A stretch of 64,000 nt of DNA from Azolla caroliniana (Eukaryota > Polypodiophyta). Positions 34,310 to 47,744 of this stretch are shown here, piece by piece; positions within the stretch are counted from its first letter, which is position 1; each line of letters begins with the position of its first letter. The DNA is taken from assembly GCA_043228905.1 (NCBI GenBank), contig JBHGNT010000002.1:3720001-3784000 (forward strand). Direction: 5' to 3'. Made by a program: the position numbers and the translations under genes. Below the pieces are notes generated by a model. It saw only the letters and a list, made by a program, of their open reading frames with translations. It was not told where the DNA came from and made no database searches.

Positions 34310-34660
34310 AATACTCTGAAGTATTCTACACTTATTCTACGTTTTAGAACTGCCGTTTTTAAAATTTTGATGTATTCTACGTATTCTAAATTTTTGATGT
34401 ATTCTACGTATTTAACAAGTATTTATCATTTAAAAATAAAATCTTTTTTTAAAAAATAAAAACTTTAAATTTTAAGAAATATTTAACGTATTTTACAAGT
34501 ATTCTACATGTATTCTAAGTATTCTACATGTATTCTAAGTATTTAACGTACTTTATCTATAAAATACGTATTCTAAGTATTTTTTTTTTAAAGTTAGAAT
34601 ACTTGTAGAATACGTATTTTATTGTACGCGTATTTTATGCTAACTATTTTACAACAATGA
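34310..34660. repeat. AT-rich TATTCTACGTA repeat with inverted halves
   Basis: Many variants of TATTCTA(C/A)GTA on the left, and the complement AGAATACTTGTAGAATACG on the right near 34595-34615, so the segment could fold back. It resembles a MITE, but I could not define terminal repeats or a target duplication. Confidence 0.5.
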
Positions 34661-37600
34661 TTTTTAGTATGTTTGAGAAATATCCACCTTTTTCACAAGT
34701 CATGAAGCTTGATCAATCATTATCACGATAAGGCACCCTGCCATATTTTAATGTAGATTTTACAAAGAGTGGATATAAGGTCAATGACCCACCTCCCCTT
34801 GGGCCCCTTTAGGTTGAGGTTGAGAAAAAGACTACTAGATAATGCAAACTTTTAACTAACAATGGCTTCTTGATTTGTTGACGGGATGATTCTCACATTG
34901 CGATACGGTTACACATAGAACTTCCTAGGACCTTTCACATGACATTGAAAGACATTCAAACAAAAGCCTTAAATATGTCGATGATTCAAACCCACATGAT
35001 TTATGTCCATACACATTAACATGATAATCATAGGTATTAACCGTAGCGCTGAATCATGATCAAGTTGATATGGATAAAGCTATTGGGATTGAGAACTTAG
35101 TTATTTCCAATAGTTGATAATATTGTATTGAAGAAAAAAAATATATGTATTCTATTGTAATTTGCCCCAATTCTTCTTTGAAATTGTAAAACCGCAATGT
35201 GTTACTAGGTGTCATTTTAGCATAACTAAAAAACAATACACCATTCAAGCATACATACATCCAACATCGAAGTTGTTCAAGAAGAACAATTGTGAGTTAC
35301 AAACTTACAAGAAAAAAAAACGGTTCATTGTTAAGAGAAGCTTTATTATTACTTGAGGAGCATGGCCTAATTAATTAGTTTGTAGTGAAACCCATTAATG
35401 CACTACATGATAGGTTCAAATCCTAAAATGGCAATAATGTGGTCCATATGAAGAAAGAGTCAAAATGCTTCTTTAAGATGATATAGTCTACATGCAAATG
35501 GGCATGGATGGACCCACCCTTCACAATATAACATTATATTGTTTATGCAATATCGTGTAGGAATAGATGACCTACTTCATGCGAAAAAGTGTTCCACATC
35601 AATAATCAATATCACAATCCGTAGCACTTAGGGGTCACCAAAGTCTAACAAACTAGCTATGGCATATGATTCTTATTGAACGAGTTGTGGAAGCACTTGA
35701 TATGTCAATGTTAGAGAATGTAGTAAACAAGGGATAAATTAAAAAATCATTAGGAATGCTACAAATGTGAAAGTGTGGCCTCAAAGGGAAACACTTTGAA
35801 GTTAAACATTTATGATACAACAGAAAGAAACATCATGTATCCTCGAGGCATGATTGGAAGAGTTTTTCTAGAATCATATTGGGTTACCAAATGTACCTTT
35901 GTGTGATCAATTTCGAGTAAAATCAAGCCCATGCAAGGGCCAAGTATTTGCTACTATAAACCATCAAGGACCCATTTAAAACTTAGAAAACCCATGACGA
36001 CATGTTTTAGGGAGTATGAAAATCGAGGACTTGCTTTCATATCAAATACGAGCATAGAGGGAAGAAAACATCAGTGACCAATGTTCACAATATTCACATT
36101 GATTGACTGTGCGACCTTGCCTATGCATGTTAAACGACATTGATTGGTCTAGAAAGTGTTATGGAAGTGCATGGTAGGTACACAAATGGCGATGCTTACA
36201 CTTCTTTAATTTATCATGGCACGATTCAAGTCCTATGAATTTAGTACAACATTTAAGGACAAATGTTTTTATGTTGCATTAAGTTTATTAACCTAAAAAA
36301 CACTTTATAATAGTGATAATGGTCACTACTAATGATGGGGTTGTCATGAAATGAGAGTTACAAGTCAAACTTGAATATATTGATAATAACTAAGGTTGGG
36401 AATTTACACTGATATATATATATATATATTATATTATATGGGCTTTCTAGAACTTTGATTTTTAATCTTGTGGTTGGTCATGTGAGAATCTTTTAGTTGT
36501 CTGAATTGTTTATTAGTCTATTCTAATCTTTAGGAGTCTTACATATATTGCAAGTTTTGAATGAACTTGAGACTTGCTTAGATTGTTGACCTAAATGAGA
36601 GTTTTTCTAGTGCCACATTCCTCACATGAAATGTAAGAAACTATGTTGTTCAGCTTTGCAAGATAAAAACAAGTGTATCTCAAGTACAATAGTAGCCGTG
36701 CCATTTGTTCTATCCATGATTGCATAAGGATATTATACAAGTGTTCACCTAAACATATTACCAAAGGAAGTTGATCTATAACAACAAATACTATAGATCG
36801 CCATATCTAAGAGTGGCTCTTTTTAACCAACGTAGAAAAAACCACACCTCTAAGATTGCTTATCCATAAACTCTTATAGAAGTGTAGAAAGGTTATGTAA
36901 GTTTCTTGAGAATAGACATGATAAAGTGTTTTTTAAAAGGTGTGAATGAGAATATTGCTTGTGCACGTAAGTTGCTTCAAATTTTATCGACTACATTTTG
37001 ACATTGAATCCTTTATGCATGCATATATGTGTAAATTTTAAGTTTGACATTAATAAAGTAGAAAATGAGGCCCATCAATGGAAGCTGAACCAGAAGTTTG
37101 ACATAGTTCTCACGTGCTATCGTTATTGCTATTATGCCGACTTAATGCAAACAGTTAATACTTTCTTTAAGGATATGATGATTAAGATTTATAACAAAAA
37201 CTTAAAGACAAAATTTTGCTCATTTGGATTCACAATATTTATTTTGTGAAGAGATATAAGATTCCTTTGTTTGAAAGGAACATGTCTTACTACATGTGGA
37301 TTGATTTGATATTTTGAACTTTCATACATAGACAAATGAGAGGATGTTAGAGCCAAACCATCCTTGCACCCATCCAATATCAACAAACAAACACAATAAT
37401 TATTTCAATCTATCAATATTTAATGTCTTTTTTTATATGCATGCTTGTCAATGGTCATATACACAATAATTGGTCCACGAATCTATCAACCTAAGTAAAA
37501 GTGTAATACATGTTATAGTTTACCATATTTTTTGTGTGTTTGTGTAACAACAAACACATGTGCAACATGCTTTACATATGCTACTCATTCTACCAAAATC

Positions 37601-38549
37601 TCTAATGGCTTGGTTGATATGTGTATGGCTAATAAATAAATCGAGATCATTTTCTTGTATAGCAATATGTAAGCATATCCTTGTCTTAAATGTCTTTGTT
37701 AAAATACTAATAAAGAAAGGATAACTTTCATAATCTTGATTCTTGATCATGAAGGTTTTAGGTGGAAAGAACAATACATATTAAAATAACTTGTTAACAA
37801 ATGCTTTCTCCAAATTAACGAAGTTATGAAATGTCAGAACTTCGATTGGGATAAACTTTAAGAAATGGGATATGCTTAAACTCTTCATGTGATCTAGATA
37901 TGTTTAAACTCTTCATGGATCTGGTATTTCTGTCTACAAGGTTTCGAAAGGACTATTAGTAGGAGGTTTCCTAGAGGTGGTTGGTACAATTGTGAATCTC
38001 CTATGGTCGAAGGTTTATACAAGTGTTCTCCATCAGTTTAATATGCACAATACTAAGTTAGGATGACATAAACATATCAAGTAAAGCAATATAGATCTAG
38101 AGTAGAAGATGACAAGGAATACCAAAGTCATTGTGGCCAAATATTGTAATGTTAAATGCGTAATTCTGCATGAAAATCAATGTCCAATGAATTGCCAATA
38201 AATTTCTCCTTTTCACAAAAGCCTTAAAATTGAGAAGCAACATCTCAACAAAGAGCACCCAACTTTGTCGCACACCAAGAAATGCTCAAGCACGCTAAAA
38301 AGTAAATGCATCGACAATAAGAAAGAAGAAAAGAACATATTGGTTGACACAACAAACCTAATTGAGAAGCTTGTTTAGAGCTATAAAACTTGAAAGGACT
38401 TGTGTATGTAGTTCAAGAACTTATATGACCAACCAAATGTGGGGTACATTAGGCATCATGATTCTCTTTCATTTATATTTACTATATTTCATTGTTTGTT
38501 TGTTTGTAATGTAACGATAAAAAGACAAAACGGAAAGTTGAAATGAAGA
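34661..38549. other. AT-rich intergenic, no gene recognised
   Basis: About 3.9 kb with only short open frames lacking domains. A possible tRNA-derived remnant lies at 35355-35430, with a good B-box-like GGTTCAAATCC but a poor A box. A (TA)n run is at 36412-36437. Otherwise probably decayed repeats. Confidence 0.45.
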
Positions 38550-40600
38550 GCTAAGCTCGTTTGAAATTTTCTTTGTTTAGATCTTTCATAAAATTTGCTA
38601 TGGTAAAGTAGATGAGCAAAGAGAAGGTTACGAGTTCTTGAAAGGTACTACAACTTTGTAGGAATTCTTGAAAATCATATAGTATCCTCATATACGAAGC
38701 ATCACAAAGTGACATGTTCTTCTTCTTTTGGTACGTTACGGCAACATAGGTCACGTCTTTTGGTTTGATGCTCAATAATTGGCCAACCCCTAGCCTCCAA
38801 TTTGAATGTAAGTGAGCGCACATGCATTAATGTGACAACACATCTTGTTGATTTAGGCATGTGGTTGCAAGATCTTAAACATAGCTCTATTTTGTGTCTT
38901 CATTTTGTGTGGAGCATTTCCAATCTAGTTGAGTGAAAACAAGTACTCACATTATCTTATCTTTGTCTTTTCCTATAAGTGGACATTTTAATATTCTTTG
39001 CCATGCCATCTTCCAAACCGTAATTGGATGTCTTAGATCCATGTGGTGAAAGAAAGAAATTTGCGTTTGAAGTTTTTATGTGATAAGCATCCAATTTCTC
39101 ACACAACCTTGGGAAGTTGATTTTGTGAGATTGCCCTTGTGTCAAGTGCATTGTCCGAAAATCTTTAGAATGCATAGACTCCATCATCCTTTTTCTCGAG
39201 TTTTATGTTATAAGCATCCAATTTCTCATGCAACCTTGCGAAGTTGATTTTATGACGTTTCTCTTATGCTCTACTACATAGTTCTAAAATATTTAGAATG
39301 CATAGACTCCATTATCCTTCATTTTGTCTCTAGAAGCATTAAGAAGTTCCGGGTTGCATCTTAACACATTCTCCATAAACCTATGTTCCATTAAGTATAG
39401 TGTGCATTACTCATGCATTTGCCATTGAATACAAATACTCTAGCGCCTCATCTTTGAGTTGTACTCAAAGAGGCATAGGTCCTCAATTCTTTTGGTTGTG
39501 TTGGCTTCCATTCTCCTAATTGTCAATTCCAAGGCATTTAAACTTAACACATAAATGGAGGCACAAACTTTTTTCTTGTGTATTTTCTCCATGTCATTCA
39601 TAAGCGTCTCAAACTACTTTCTCCATAAACCTATGTTCCATTAAGTATAGTGTGCATTACTCATGCATTTGCCATTGAATACAAATACTCTAGCGCCTCA
39701 TCTTTGAGTTGTACCTCAAAGAGGCATAGGTCCTCAATTCTTTTGGTTGTGTTGGCTTCCATTCTCCTAATTGTCAATTCCAAGGCATTTAAACTTTATG
39801 AACCACTTCAATTGCCTCTTTGTCATAATACATCATTGCCTAGTCTCTTTTAACTTTGGTTTCAATTGCAACTTTTGATCATGGTCAAGTTTGATTGTTG
39901 GGCCCCTATGCTTATAGAATTGTTTTTACCCTATCTAAAAGCATTTGCAAGCTCCTCTTAGTATAGATCAAAAGCACGACATCATTTGCATAAATGAGAG
40001 GAAATATTGTGGAGTTCCCAAAGGCTGATTTTGTCCTCATCTTCTCCTAGGTCTTTTCATATGAAAATTTTCAAAGTTGGACAATATATTGGCTTCATAA
40101 AGTAAGTGATAGAGGGATTAAGAGATCTTTTAGAAAACTTTGAGAAGTCTTCATGTTACAACTTACTTGCTGGTATAAGCAAGCCATCATCTCTTTCACA
40201 CATATTGGTACTCTCAAGAAGAGAGAAATCCGACTTATAGATATTCCACATTGAGTTTTTCCATCCATTCTATTAACCATGTCTCAATAATCTATAGAAA
40301 AATCAACACAAAGGTTTTCCTTTAAATAACCTCTCCTCCATTATGACCCATATACAAGCAAGATGATCAATATCATTGTATTTAGGTCAAAAACTTGCTA
40401 GCCCCACAATCCTCTTGTTCAATACTACTTTAGCTTACCCATTGAGCTAAAGTTTAACGAAAATGTGTGATGATTGGTGGGCTAATACTTATCATTTATG
40501 TTGTATGTTGCATTGATCTGACTACTTTGTTAATATCGAGGAATGCCATCATTTGGTTTAGTAATTCCATCCTTTAACCAGTGTGCCAATCCATTTTAAA
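38550..40600 (-). mobile_element. Degenerate LINE, copy C (RT to C-terminus)
   Basis: Minus-strand non-LTR retrotransposon. MAFLDINKVVRS near 40540 fits the early RT motif. PLIYANDVVLLIYT near 39965-40010 is the YADD box with the first Asp changed to Asn. FKCLGID near 39790 fits the post-RT FKYLGI motif. A C-terminal segment near 38640-38760 has SLCDASYMRILYDFQEF and CSTFQEL. Order and orientation are consistent, but frames are broken by many stops. Two internal duplications occupy 39076-39320 and 39369-39796. Confidence 0.6.
39369..39796. repeat. Near-identical ~177-bp direct duplication
   Basis: Copies at 39369-39545 and 39619-39796 share TCTCCATAAACCTATGTTCC, TTGCCATTGAATACAAATAC and CCTCAATTCTTTTGGTTGTG. 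Only a 1-base indel (GTACTCAAAG against GTACCTCAAAG) was noticed. It is far less diverged than the LINE remnant that holds it, so it is recent. Confidence 0.92.
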
Positions 40601-41227
40601 AGTTATCATCATAAATGAACGATATTAATGGGCGTTTGTCGAGTAATTATGTGATGAGGCTTAGTTGCTTCATTTATACATGATGTTTTGTTGTAGCCAT
40701 TGCAAAGTGGCTTGTAACATATGAGTTGTATATTATTCCACGTACTTTTTCTTAACTAATGGAAGTAGAATTTTTTTGGAAAAAATAAAAAAAATATGAA
40801 CGGTATTAATAGAAAAACAGTTACATGAGTAAATGTTTCTAATTAACAAAGCCAAGGATATCAAAAATCAACCCCCTCATAAAATTCCAAAAAGTAAACA
40901 TGTACAATTAATAATCTTATTTGCTCATGGAGTTTCATCTAATAAAGCTTTTGCATATAATATTGAATGGAGTAGAGGCAAAGGCTTCGTAAGTAATGAA
41001 TTATTAGTTCACCATGTTACAAATAACCTCTTTTTTTTTTAGTATTTTGACAAACAATACAGTTTGCTTGCTATACCATACGATACAACAGCTCTTTCAC
41101 TTTTACAAACAAATGGAATATGCAATGGTTTAACAAGTTTTCTTTTTTTTTAAATGAGTTAAATAGCTGTGAAAACATATGGTTTCCACAATTTCATTCT
41201 CATCTAAAGCTACTATCAAATGTCTTT
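40601..41227. other. 3' flank of the OTU gene
   Basis: AT-rich, downstream of the OTU stop codon, so it should contain that gene's 3' UTR and polyadenylation signals. No coding frame was recognised. Confidence 0.5.
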
Positions 41228-44200
41228 TTACTCTGAGTTGTCTAGCAATAAAGGAACAACTGAATTATAGTGTTCTCCAAGCCCAAAAGCATGACGATGA
41301 TATGAGAGCCGGAGGCTAGAATTCATATTTTTGCCATATTGTTTACCCATTTCAACCTCAGGAAGGCTACTTGAGTACACAATTATATGCTTTTGTAAAG
41401 AGTGTGCAAGAGCATCCAATTCTAGATGTCCTCCCCACGATGCTGTTGACTCAACCTGATGACAATATCTCTCAAATACAGCTTCTTCATTCTCATTAAC
41501 ATCATTCTCATCAGTATCCCCAACCACAACAAATGGAGCAAAATCTTTGGCATGACTCCGCATATAAGATGCTGCTATCTCTCTCAATTTTTGGAATGAG
41601 AACTGTATAGAAGAAGTATCTGGGTAGAGAGCTAGTTGATCCTCTAATGCTCTATACAAGCAATGCCCATCCGGTTTCATCTCCTTCAGTGCTAACCCAA
41701 GTGGTCGTAGCTTTCCTTCAAGCAATTCATTTTCCACCATCCGATCACTCACTACATTGTTCTGCTCTTCTTGAATTCTTTGTTCTCTTTCAGCTTCTTG
41801 GTTTGCTCTCTTGTCACGCCTTTTCTGGGCTTTGGTTGGTTTTAGTGGTTGAGTTCCAGACGATGTAGAAATAGCACCAAATTCTTTTACTAGTCCGTCA
41901 ATACTAGTGTTGCTCTCCTCTTTATTGGCTCCTAACTCTGACAACTCCTTTGCATGCCTCTCACGCATCTTTGTCTCTTGCTTCAAAATATCTTCTTCCA
42001 CCTGTCTTTTCTTTGCCTTTTGTTCTGCTTTGCTCCCTTTCGCTGCTGCTTTTTTTAGAGCTATCTCTCGGTTTTGAAGTTCTTTGATCTCTTTCCTGAA
42101 CATACAACTCTCTCTCTCTCTATGTGGAAAAAAAAAATGATGGCAATAAAGGCAATACAACCAAGACATTACCCACTTTTAGATACAAGGGAGAACCAAT
42201 ACAAGTGGTGCAAAACTTCAAATATCTTGGTATTAATGTCCCATCGACAAATAGGCTCAATGTATGCTATGAGTCTAGACTTCAAGTGGTTGGAATAATA
42301 ATTATATGTTTGAGAACCAATGCAATCAAAGTGATACACGAAGATGGGAAGTGAGATTTCATGTCATTCAGTGCTATGCCTAATGGAATGGAAGTGTGGA
42401 GTAGCACTATCTCACTTAGTGCATGGAATAAAATACAGAAAATCCAAAAATTGTTTATATGTAGACAATTGGGGGTAAATTCCTCAACATCCTATGTCAT
42501 GATATTAGAAACAGGTGCTTGGCCCATAAAGGTACAAGCCATGCAAAAAGTATACAAGTTTATCGGAAAAGACAAGAATATGTCTGATCACCGATTGCTA
42601 AAACAAGCCTGGAACATAGGATGCATGATACAAAAAACCAATAAGTGCAAAATCCTTTCACCTGCCTAGGTGCTTGACATTATGAAATGGTTTAAAAATA
42701 GGGAGTAAAGATCTATTGGAGCTCTCTAGTGATGCTATGAAGTGTCTGATCGTCAAGGATAGATTAAAAGAAGCACTAAGGATGAAGTGACAAGACGCTA
42801 AAATGTCAAAATTGGGAATATTACATTGCAAATATTACCCCCACCCAATGTTGGCCCCAATACAAGGTCAAAATGCCAGAATGTATCCAACCACATCTTA
42901 CTAACCCCATAGCTCTTTTAGAGCCTTAACACTTCTCCAAACTCGCTCACACAAGCTATGTGTTGAGATAGGATCATGGCTTCATCACCCTAGTATGAAG
43001 ATAAGCAAGGTATGCAATGAAAACATAGTGAAGGATGAACATCACTTCTTGCCTGCTCAGCGTATAAGGTAATTTGTGAGAAGTATGATGAGTTATTAAT
43101 AATTTAAGTGTCATAATCGAATCCTCACCAAGAAGAGTAAGCACATATGTGTACATTATTTTCACAAATAATTTTTACTATATAGTAGCCCCTATTCTCA
43201 GGAAAGAATCATCACATACAAGATGATATGTTTATTTCGTCCCATAGATAAAAATTTGGCTTGCTTGTGGACAATAAAAATTCTATTCTAATCTCTCTCT
43301 AGCCCTAACCGCAGCATTTTTATTTAGTATGGATTACAAAAATTTGCCCATAGTTGTAACCATGACTTGCCTCATAGGGCGATATTGCCCCCTCTTTCTG
43401 AGACACCCTTTTCTGTTTTATCAAGATGGGCTTACCCTAGCAGTAAGCTATTATTCTATGAGCATCCCTATGTCTAACCCATTTTCGACACACCACATAT
43501 CATTTCTCTTAAACTGCATGCCAAATCGGTCCATTGGAATGACAACCTCACTGCATGCCAAATCAGTGCATTCAAGTCTCTCTGTCTAACCAATTCTTGT
43601 CACACAACATACCATTTCTCTTAAACTGCATGCCAAATCAGTGCATTGCAATGACAACCTCACTACCTCCAAAGCTGTCTCTCTAATTGACTATGCATGT
43701 TTTGCCTTGAATAAGTTCACTAACATGGGCATTGTACCCTTCAGATATGCTCTAACCTATGATCATTTTCAAACTTCCTCTCCCACATTTTGCAACCCCG
43801 ATCTATCACTACACATTTCTTTCTCACTGACAACGTCCATTCAAGTGTGCAGCATTCATGATAAAATTCTTAAACATTGGGAGTCACTTACCAACGTCAC
43901 CAACACTACGTCAAAATGTTCCACTCTGGTCGAATGTTTGCAAGGTGGCATGTTAAAAAATGTGTGGCCTTTCTTGTTTCAGTGTACCAGAAGCAAATAA
44001 GCATGTGAATTTGGAATGCGCATATGTGGAAATCAGACATTATTCTCAGGAATTTTTACAAGGTTGTATTACCTTTCAAGAACTCCTAAAAAGTGTGGAA
44101 CCATCACTGACAACAATAGGCATGCAGTTTGCTTTTCTTCTTGACCCCAGAACCAAAACCATGGAAGATGGAAACAATTTTAGTTTCCCATTACGACTTT

Positions 44201-47200
44201 TTCTTTGATTTTTATTTGGAGACAACATTTTAAGATGCTGCCTCCTGTTCTGTCCCACATAAAATTTTGGGCCCCAATAGATGCTTCTATATATATATAT
44301 ATATATTGAGCATATAGGAGAAACCAAAAATCAAGCTGATAACAAACTCAAGATTCAAGTGGAAGGGGTTGTTAGGCTGGGGTTGCTGAAAGTTATCAGG
44401 AAGCAGAAGTCTTAGAAGACAAGGTCAAGAATAATACCTATCTCCTTCATCTTAAATATTCCAAAGGAAGACCAAAACCGGCCATCCAATTTGTTAGCAT
44501 AGGTGACACTGTGTTAAGCTACCCAGTTGAAATATTCCAAAGAAATAATAAATATGCAAAGAAAGAGAAAATATGCCATCCCATTGGTTGACACAGGTGA
44601 TTCCATCTTAAGCTACGTAGTCATCTCCTTTAAGGCCAAGATCGCCTCCCAAAAATACCTACGCTGCCACACCAAGGATTTCATGTCCCACCACCTTGTG
44701 GCGCTGATCAAGCAAGACCGTATTGAATCTCTTCAATGAGAGATTGATGACATTCAAGAAGACAATGGGCTTCACAGCATGAGCAAACTCACTATAGAGA
44801 AGGTAGAGGGTGTGATGAAGAAACGTGATAAGTAAGCCTCCTTGGTGCCTGATTGCCACCAAAGTAACGACATGCAGAAGTGGTGAAGTTCGTGAGCACT
44901 GCCTACAAAAGAAAATTACTTTCAAGGTACACCAAGAGGGCTCCCTTCCACATGGAACACTCCCTCAAGTAATGAAGTTAACAACACATTTTATCTACTT
45001 GAGGAAATCCTCCACTGGCATCACTCAATAACATCTTTTATGGTGTAAGTAACAAGCTGAAACAGCTTTCCAGTGAAGTCATGATGATGCATCAAGGTCG
45101 GGAATGGATGATTCTCAGAGGCCAACTGATCAATCTAGTGTTTGATGTCCCAAAGCCTCACCAACTGAGTAGATCAGATGGTCCACTCCATAGTAACCAG
45201 ACAATAGAATAATGACCAGAGTGTAATCTGTATCTGCTCACTAACGAGTTAAATCAACAAGATCAGAGTATGTTTGAATAGAATACTCTTTACTCTTGTT
45301 GATGTAATGGGATGATTCCAACACATGGATTGATTGATCAGACAATACAAAACTATAGTCTGATCAATATATTTGTGAGTTTGATCATGATCACCTCAAA
45401 CATGGGTAGATTAGCCCTCATAAACTAAGTGACATATCATTCTATCAGATCAATAACCTAACGGTTTCCATATTTTCAAGAAGACAAGCAACCTCGCATA
45501 TTCTGTTAATAGCTTCAGAGTATCCACGAGTTTGAGTAGCTTAATCACAAGTCAGCAAGAATCAGCTCATCGTACTAATTCCATGTTCCCAACAGTCTAT
45601 GAGAAGTAAGTCATACACCCCATGATCATCACAAGTAGTACTCGTCCTAGAACTAACTCATTATGTTAGAGTAACCATGCTCTAAGTTGGCCAAAACCAT
45701 CTAATCCCAATGATCTCAACCATTACCGCTTCCAACCACACATTGGCATCCCCACACCATTTGAAGCAGGAAGATAACTGTCTCTCTTCTGTACACAGAT
45801 ATGTTAATCTCGCTATTGAAAACAGATAGTGGAGAGGCCTAAAGATGGAAGATCTGTATATTCCCTGAACTTGCTAAACTTTATATGTCAAACCATTGAG
45901 ATGGTGGGGGCCAAAAGCGCACCTCCACAGGTTGTTCAAGACAGTTTATGGCATCTGGCCTATGCTGATTTTGGGTGACTGTGCTCTACCCTGGTGAACC
46001 CATGCAGGTGACTTCAATGTGAGAAGGGGCCAAAGATGAATTCGTTCATGATCCGCCTGCCTAACCAGTCAAAGATGGCCTAGCCTTGCCTCCATCATGC
46101 TTTACTAGTATTATACAAATTTGAGCAAGGTCTGGTTTGAGATAGATTCGACCTTCCCTTATGTCATATTCATGGCTTTGGATCCCAATGAATACCTTGT
46201 TAATGACTTTACAAAAATCTAATCCATCAAGTGAAGTCTAGTGATAATCTTTAGGATAAATCATCATTATGCATTTCATCAGAGAATGTGATACATTCTT
46301 TTGGTAATGTTGATTCTTGAAAGTAAGTAACAAATCTAGGAAAATGATAAACACTACTTCTGAAGATAATAAAAAACTGATGTGTTCAAATATGCCTCCA
46401 CGAAATAGTTTGTTCTATAAACCACTGTGGGGATCATAGTGCCAAGTAATCACACTGAAAGCTTAATCACAGGATAGAAGCAAATGCCTTCAAGCTGCAA
46501 TGAAAGTATTTCATGTCTTCTCTCTTTGGCTGCTTGCCCTGGAAAAACTAATGTACCTAGCTACGGAAGGTTATCTGTGCGCTCCTTCCATATGATGAGC
46601 AATAACTTTGCAACTGACTGAGGATCGTGACCATGAATATGAGAGTCATAAATATAACACGAGGTGATGCTAGAAATGGTTGCAAATGTAGCATCGTGTC
46701 GATGATCATCCAAGGCTTTGGAAAGAAACATATCCATTTTTCCCTGAGAGAGTCAAGGAAACCTTCTTCCTAATAATCACGCCATCCTCAAGCTTCAAGG
46801 CAGGATGGCTGTGATCAGTTTCTCTCACAAACAGGATGTCTCTAAGGGCACATGGTTTTGGATTGTTGGGAAGAGGTCATACCTTCACAATCTGAACTCC
46901 AGAAGCTAATAGTATAAGTGGCCAAGCCATCATCCGAGATTTGAGGTTCTGATGGTGTCTATCTCTCCAGAAATCACCAGCACCAGTAGTCACGAGGTCC
47001 TTTGTCTCCTTCAATTTTACTTCTAATTTTCATTTAATTTTGCTTTATTTTCATGCATCCCCTTGCGATACACTCTGAGTGTAACACTCTACGGCAATGC
47101 TCCTTATTCAATCACATTTAGACTAGTTCTCCTCACATTAATCTCTACACACTTCTTTCAACACACTCTTAGCCAACATATAATGTGCAACCTCACTTGC

Positions 47201-47248
47201 AACATTCATTAATAAAACTCATGAGCATCGGGAGTTCACATCTCAACT

Positions 47249-47283
<35 letters not shown>

Positions 47284-47361
47284 GCAAAAATGTTTTGATT
47301 ATGTCCCAGAACATTCAGGACATGCTCGCTTTGGTCTAAAGCCCATAGGTGGCAGTTTGAG

Positions 47362-47400
<39 letters not shown>

Positions 47401-47506
47401 GTTTGAGTCTTATTTTATTTTATTTTTACTTTCGATGAATGGGTAAATACCCCATTTTTGTTGTAAACCAATTGTCTCATGGGCCAATTGTGGTCTTAGA
47501 AGACGT

Positions 47507-47551
<45 letters not shown>

Positions 47552-47744
47552 CATTTCAATTCGTTCCATCTCTCTGTCTCAAACAATTTTAACCAACCAT
47601 CTGTAGTACTATGCTTAAAAGAAATGGGAAATGGAGAGAGGAAGGAGGGGCTTACTGATGGCGAGACAAGATTTGATCTCGAGACTCCATATCTTCTGGT
47701 GCTGCTACTTGATCTGCTGCTGCTGCTGCTGCTGCGGCCGCCAT
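41228..47744 (-). CDS. OTU-domain deubiquitinase, OTUD6B type (two exons, 5.6-kb intron)
   Basis: Cysteine protease that removes ubiquitin, in the OTUD6 group. Exon 1 is 47744-47656: a polyalanine start, then QVAAPEDMESRDQILSRH. Exon 2 is 42095-41228. The donor GTAAG at 47655 and the acceptor ...TATGTTCAG at 42096 join CA+G into Gln, giving SRHQKEIKELQ in frame and 318 residues (human OTUD6B is 293). Residues ~28-140 are a charged coiled coil with the family motif TKAQKRRDKRA (117-127). The catalytic triad is visible: Asp172 and Cys175 in KPDGHCLYRALEDQL, and His305 in GLGEHYNSVV. Exon 2 alone would extend back to a false start at 42169 inside intron sequence. The intron holds LINE tails, microsatellites and other repeats. 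Substrate and cell role here are not deducible. Confidence 0.92.
42123..43200 (+). mobile_element. LINE tail, copy B, in the OTU intron
   Basis: Plus-strand, so antisense to the OTU gene. Reads post-RT motifs: VVQNFKYLGINVPSTNR, EVWSSTISLSAWNKIQKIQK, GAWPIKVQAMQKVYKFIGK and HRLLKQAWNIG. These match the region after RT in plant LINEs. Copies A1 and A2 at 14.3-16.3 kb are its relatives. The 5' edge is 28 bases upstream (on the gene strand) of the exon 2 acceptor. Frames are broken by stops. Confidence 0.72.
43201..47655. other. Remainder of OTU intron 1: decayed repeats
   Basis: No host exon was recognised. A short 'CATGCCAAATC' duplication lies at 43519-43665 and a (TA)n run at 44287-44306. 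A possible LINE endonuclease scrap (GDFNVRRGQR) is near 46010. Simple tracts are (AC)n at 47250-47281, (CT)n at 47365-47399 and (CT)n at 47511-47548. Two plus-strand frames near 44527-44760 look coding-like but are unassigned. Confidence 0.5.
43720..44170 (+). mobile_element. LINE C-terminal fragment
   Basis: Reads CGLSCFSVPEANKHVNLEC (a C-x3-C...H-x4-C knuckle-like end) followed by YSQEFLQGCITFQELL. The same segment is seen in LINE copy C (YDFQEFLQSCSTFQEL, minus, 38640-38700) and near 51180-51230 (minus). Three copies with the same protein-level motif support LINE origin rather than chance. Confidence 0.55.

Noticed and set aside
35355-35430. SINE or tRNA gene
   Set aside because: Only the B box (GGTTCAAATCC) is convincing; the A box is poor and no relatives were found in the window.
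42096-42169. Extending OTU exon 2 to an ATG at 42169
   Set aside because: The extra 25 codons are CT-rich and LINE-edge sequence, and a good acceptor at 42096 joins the distant exon 1 in phase.
45940-46100. LINE endonuclease domain
   Set aside because: Only a GDFN box is readable, with stops around it; too little to call a separate element.
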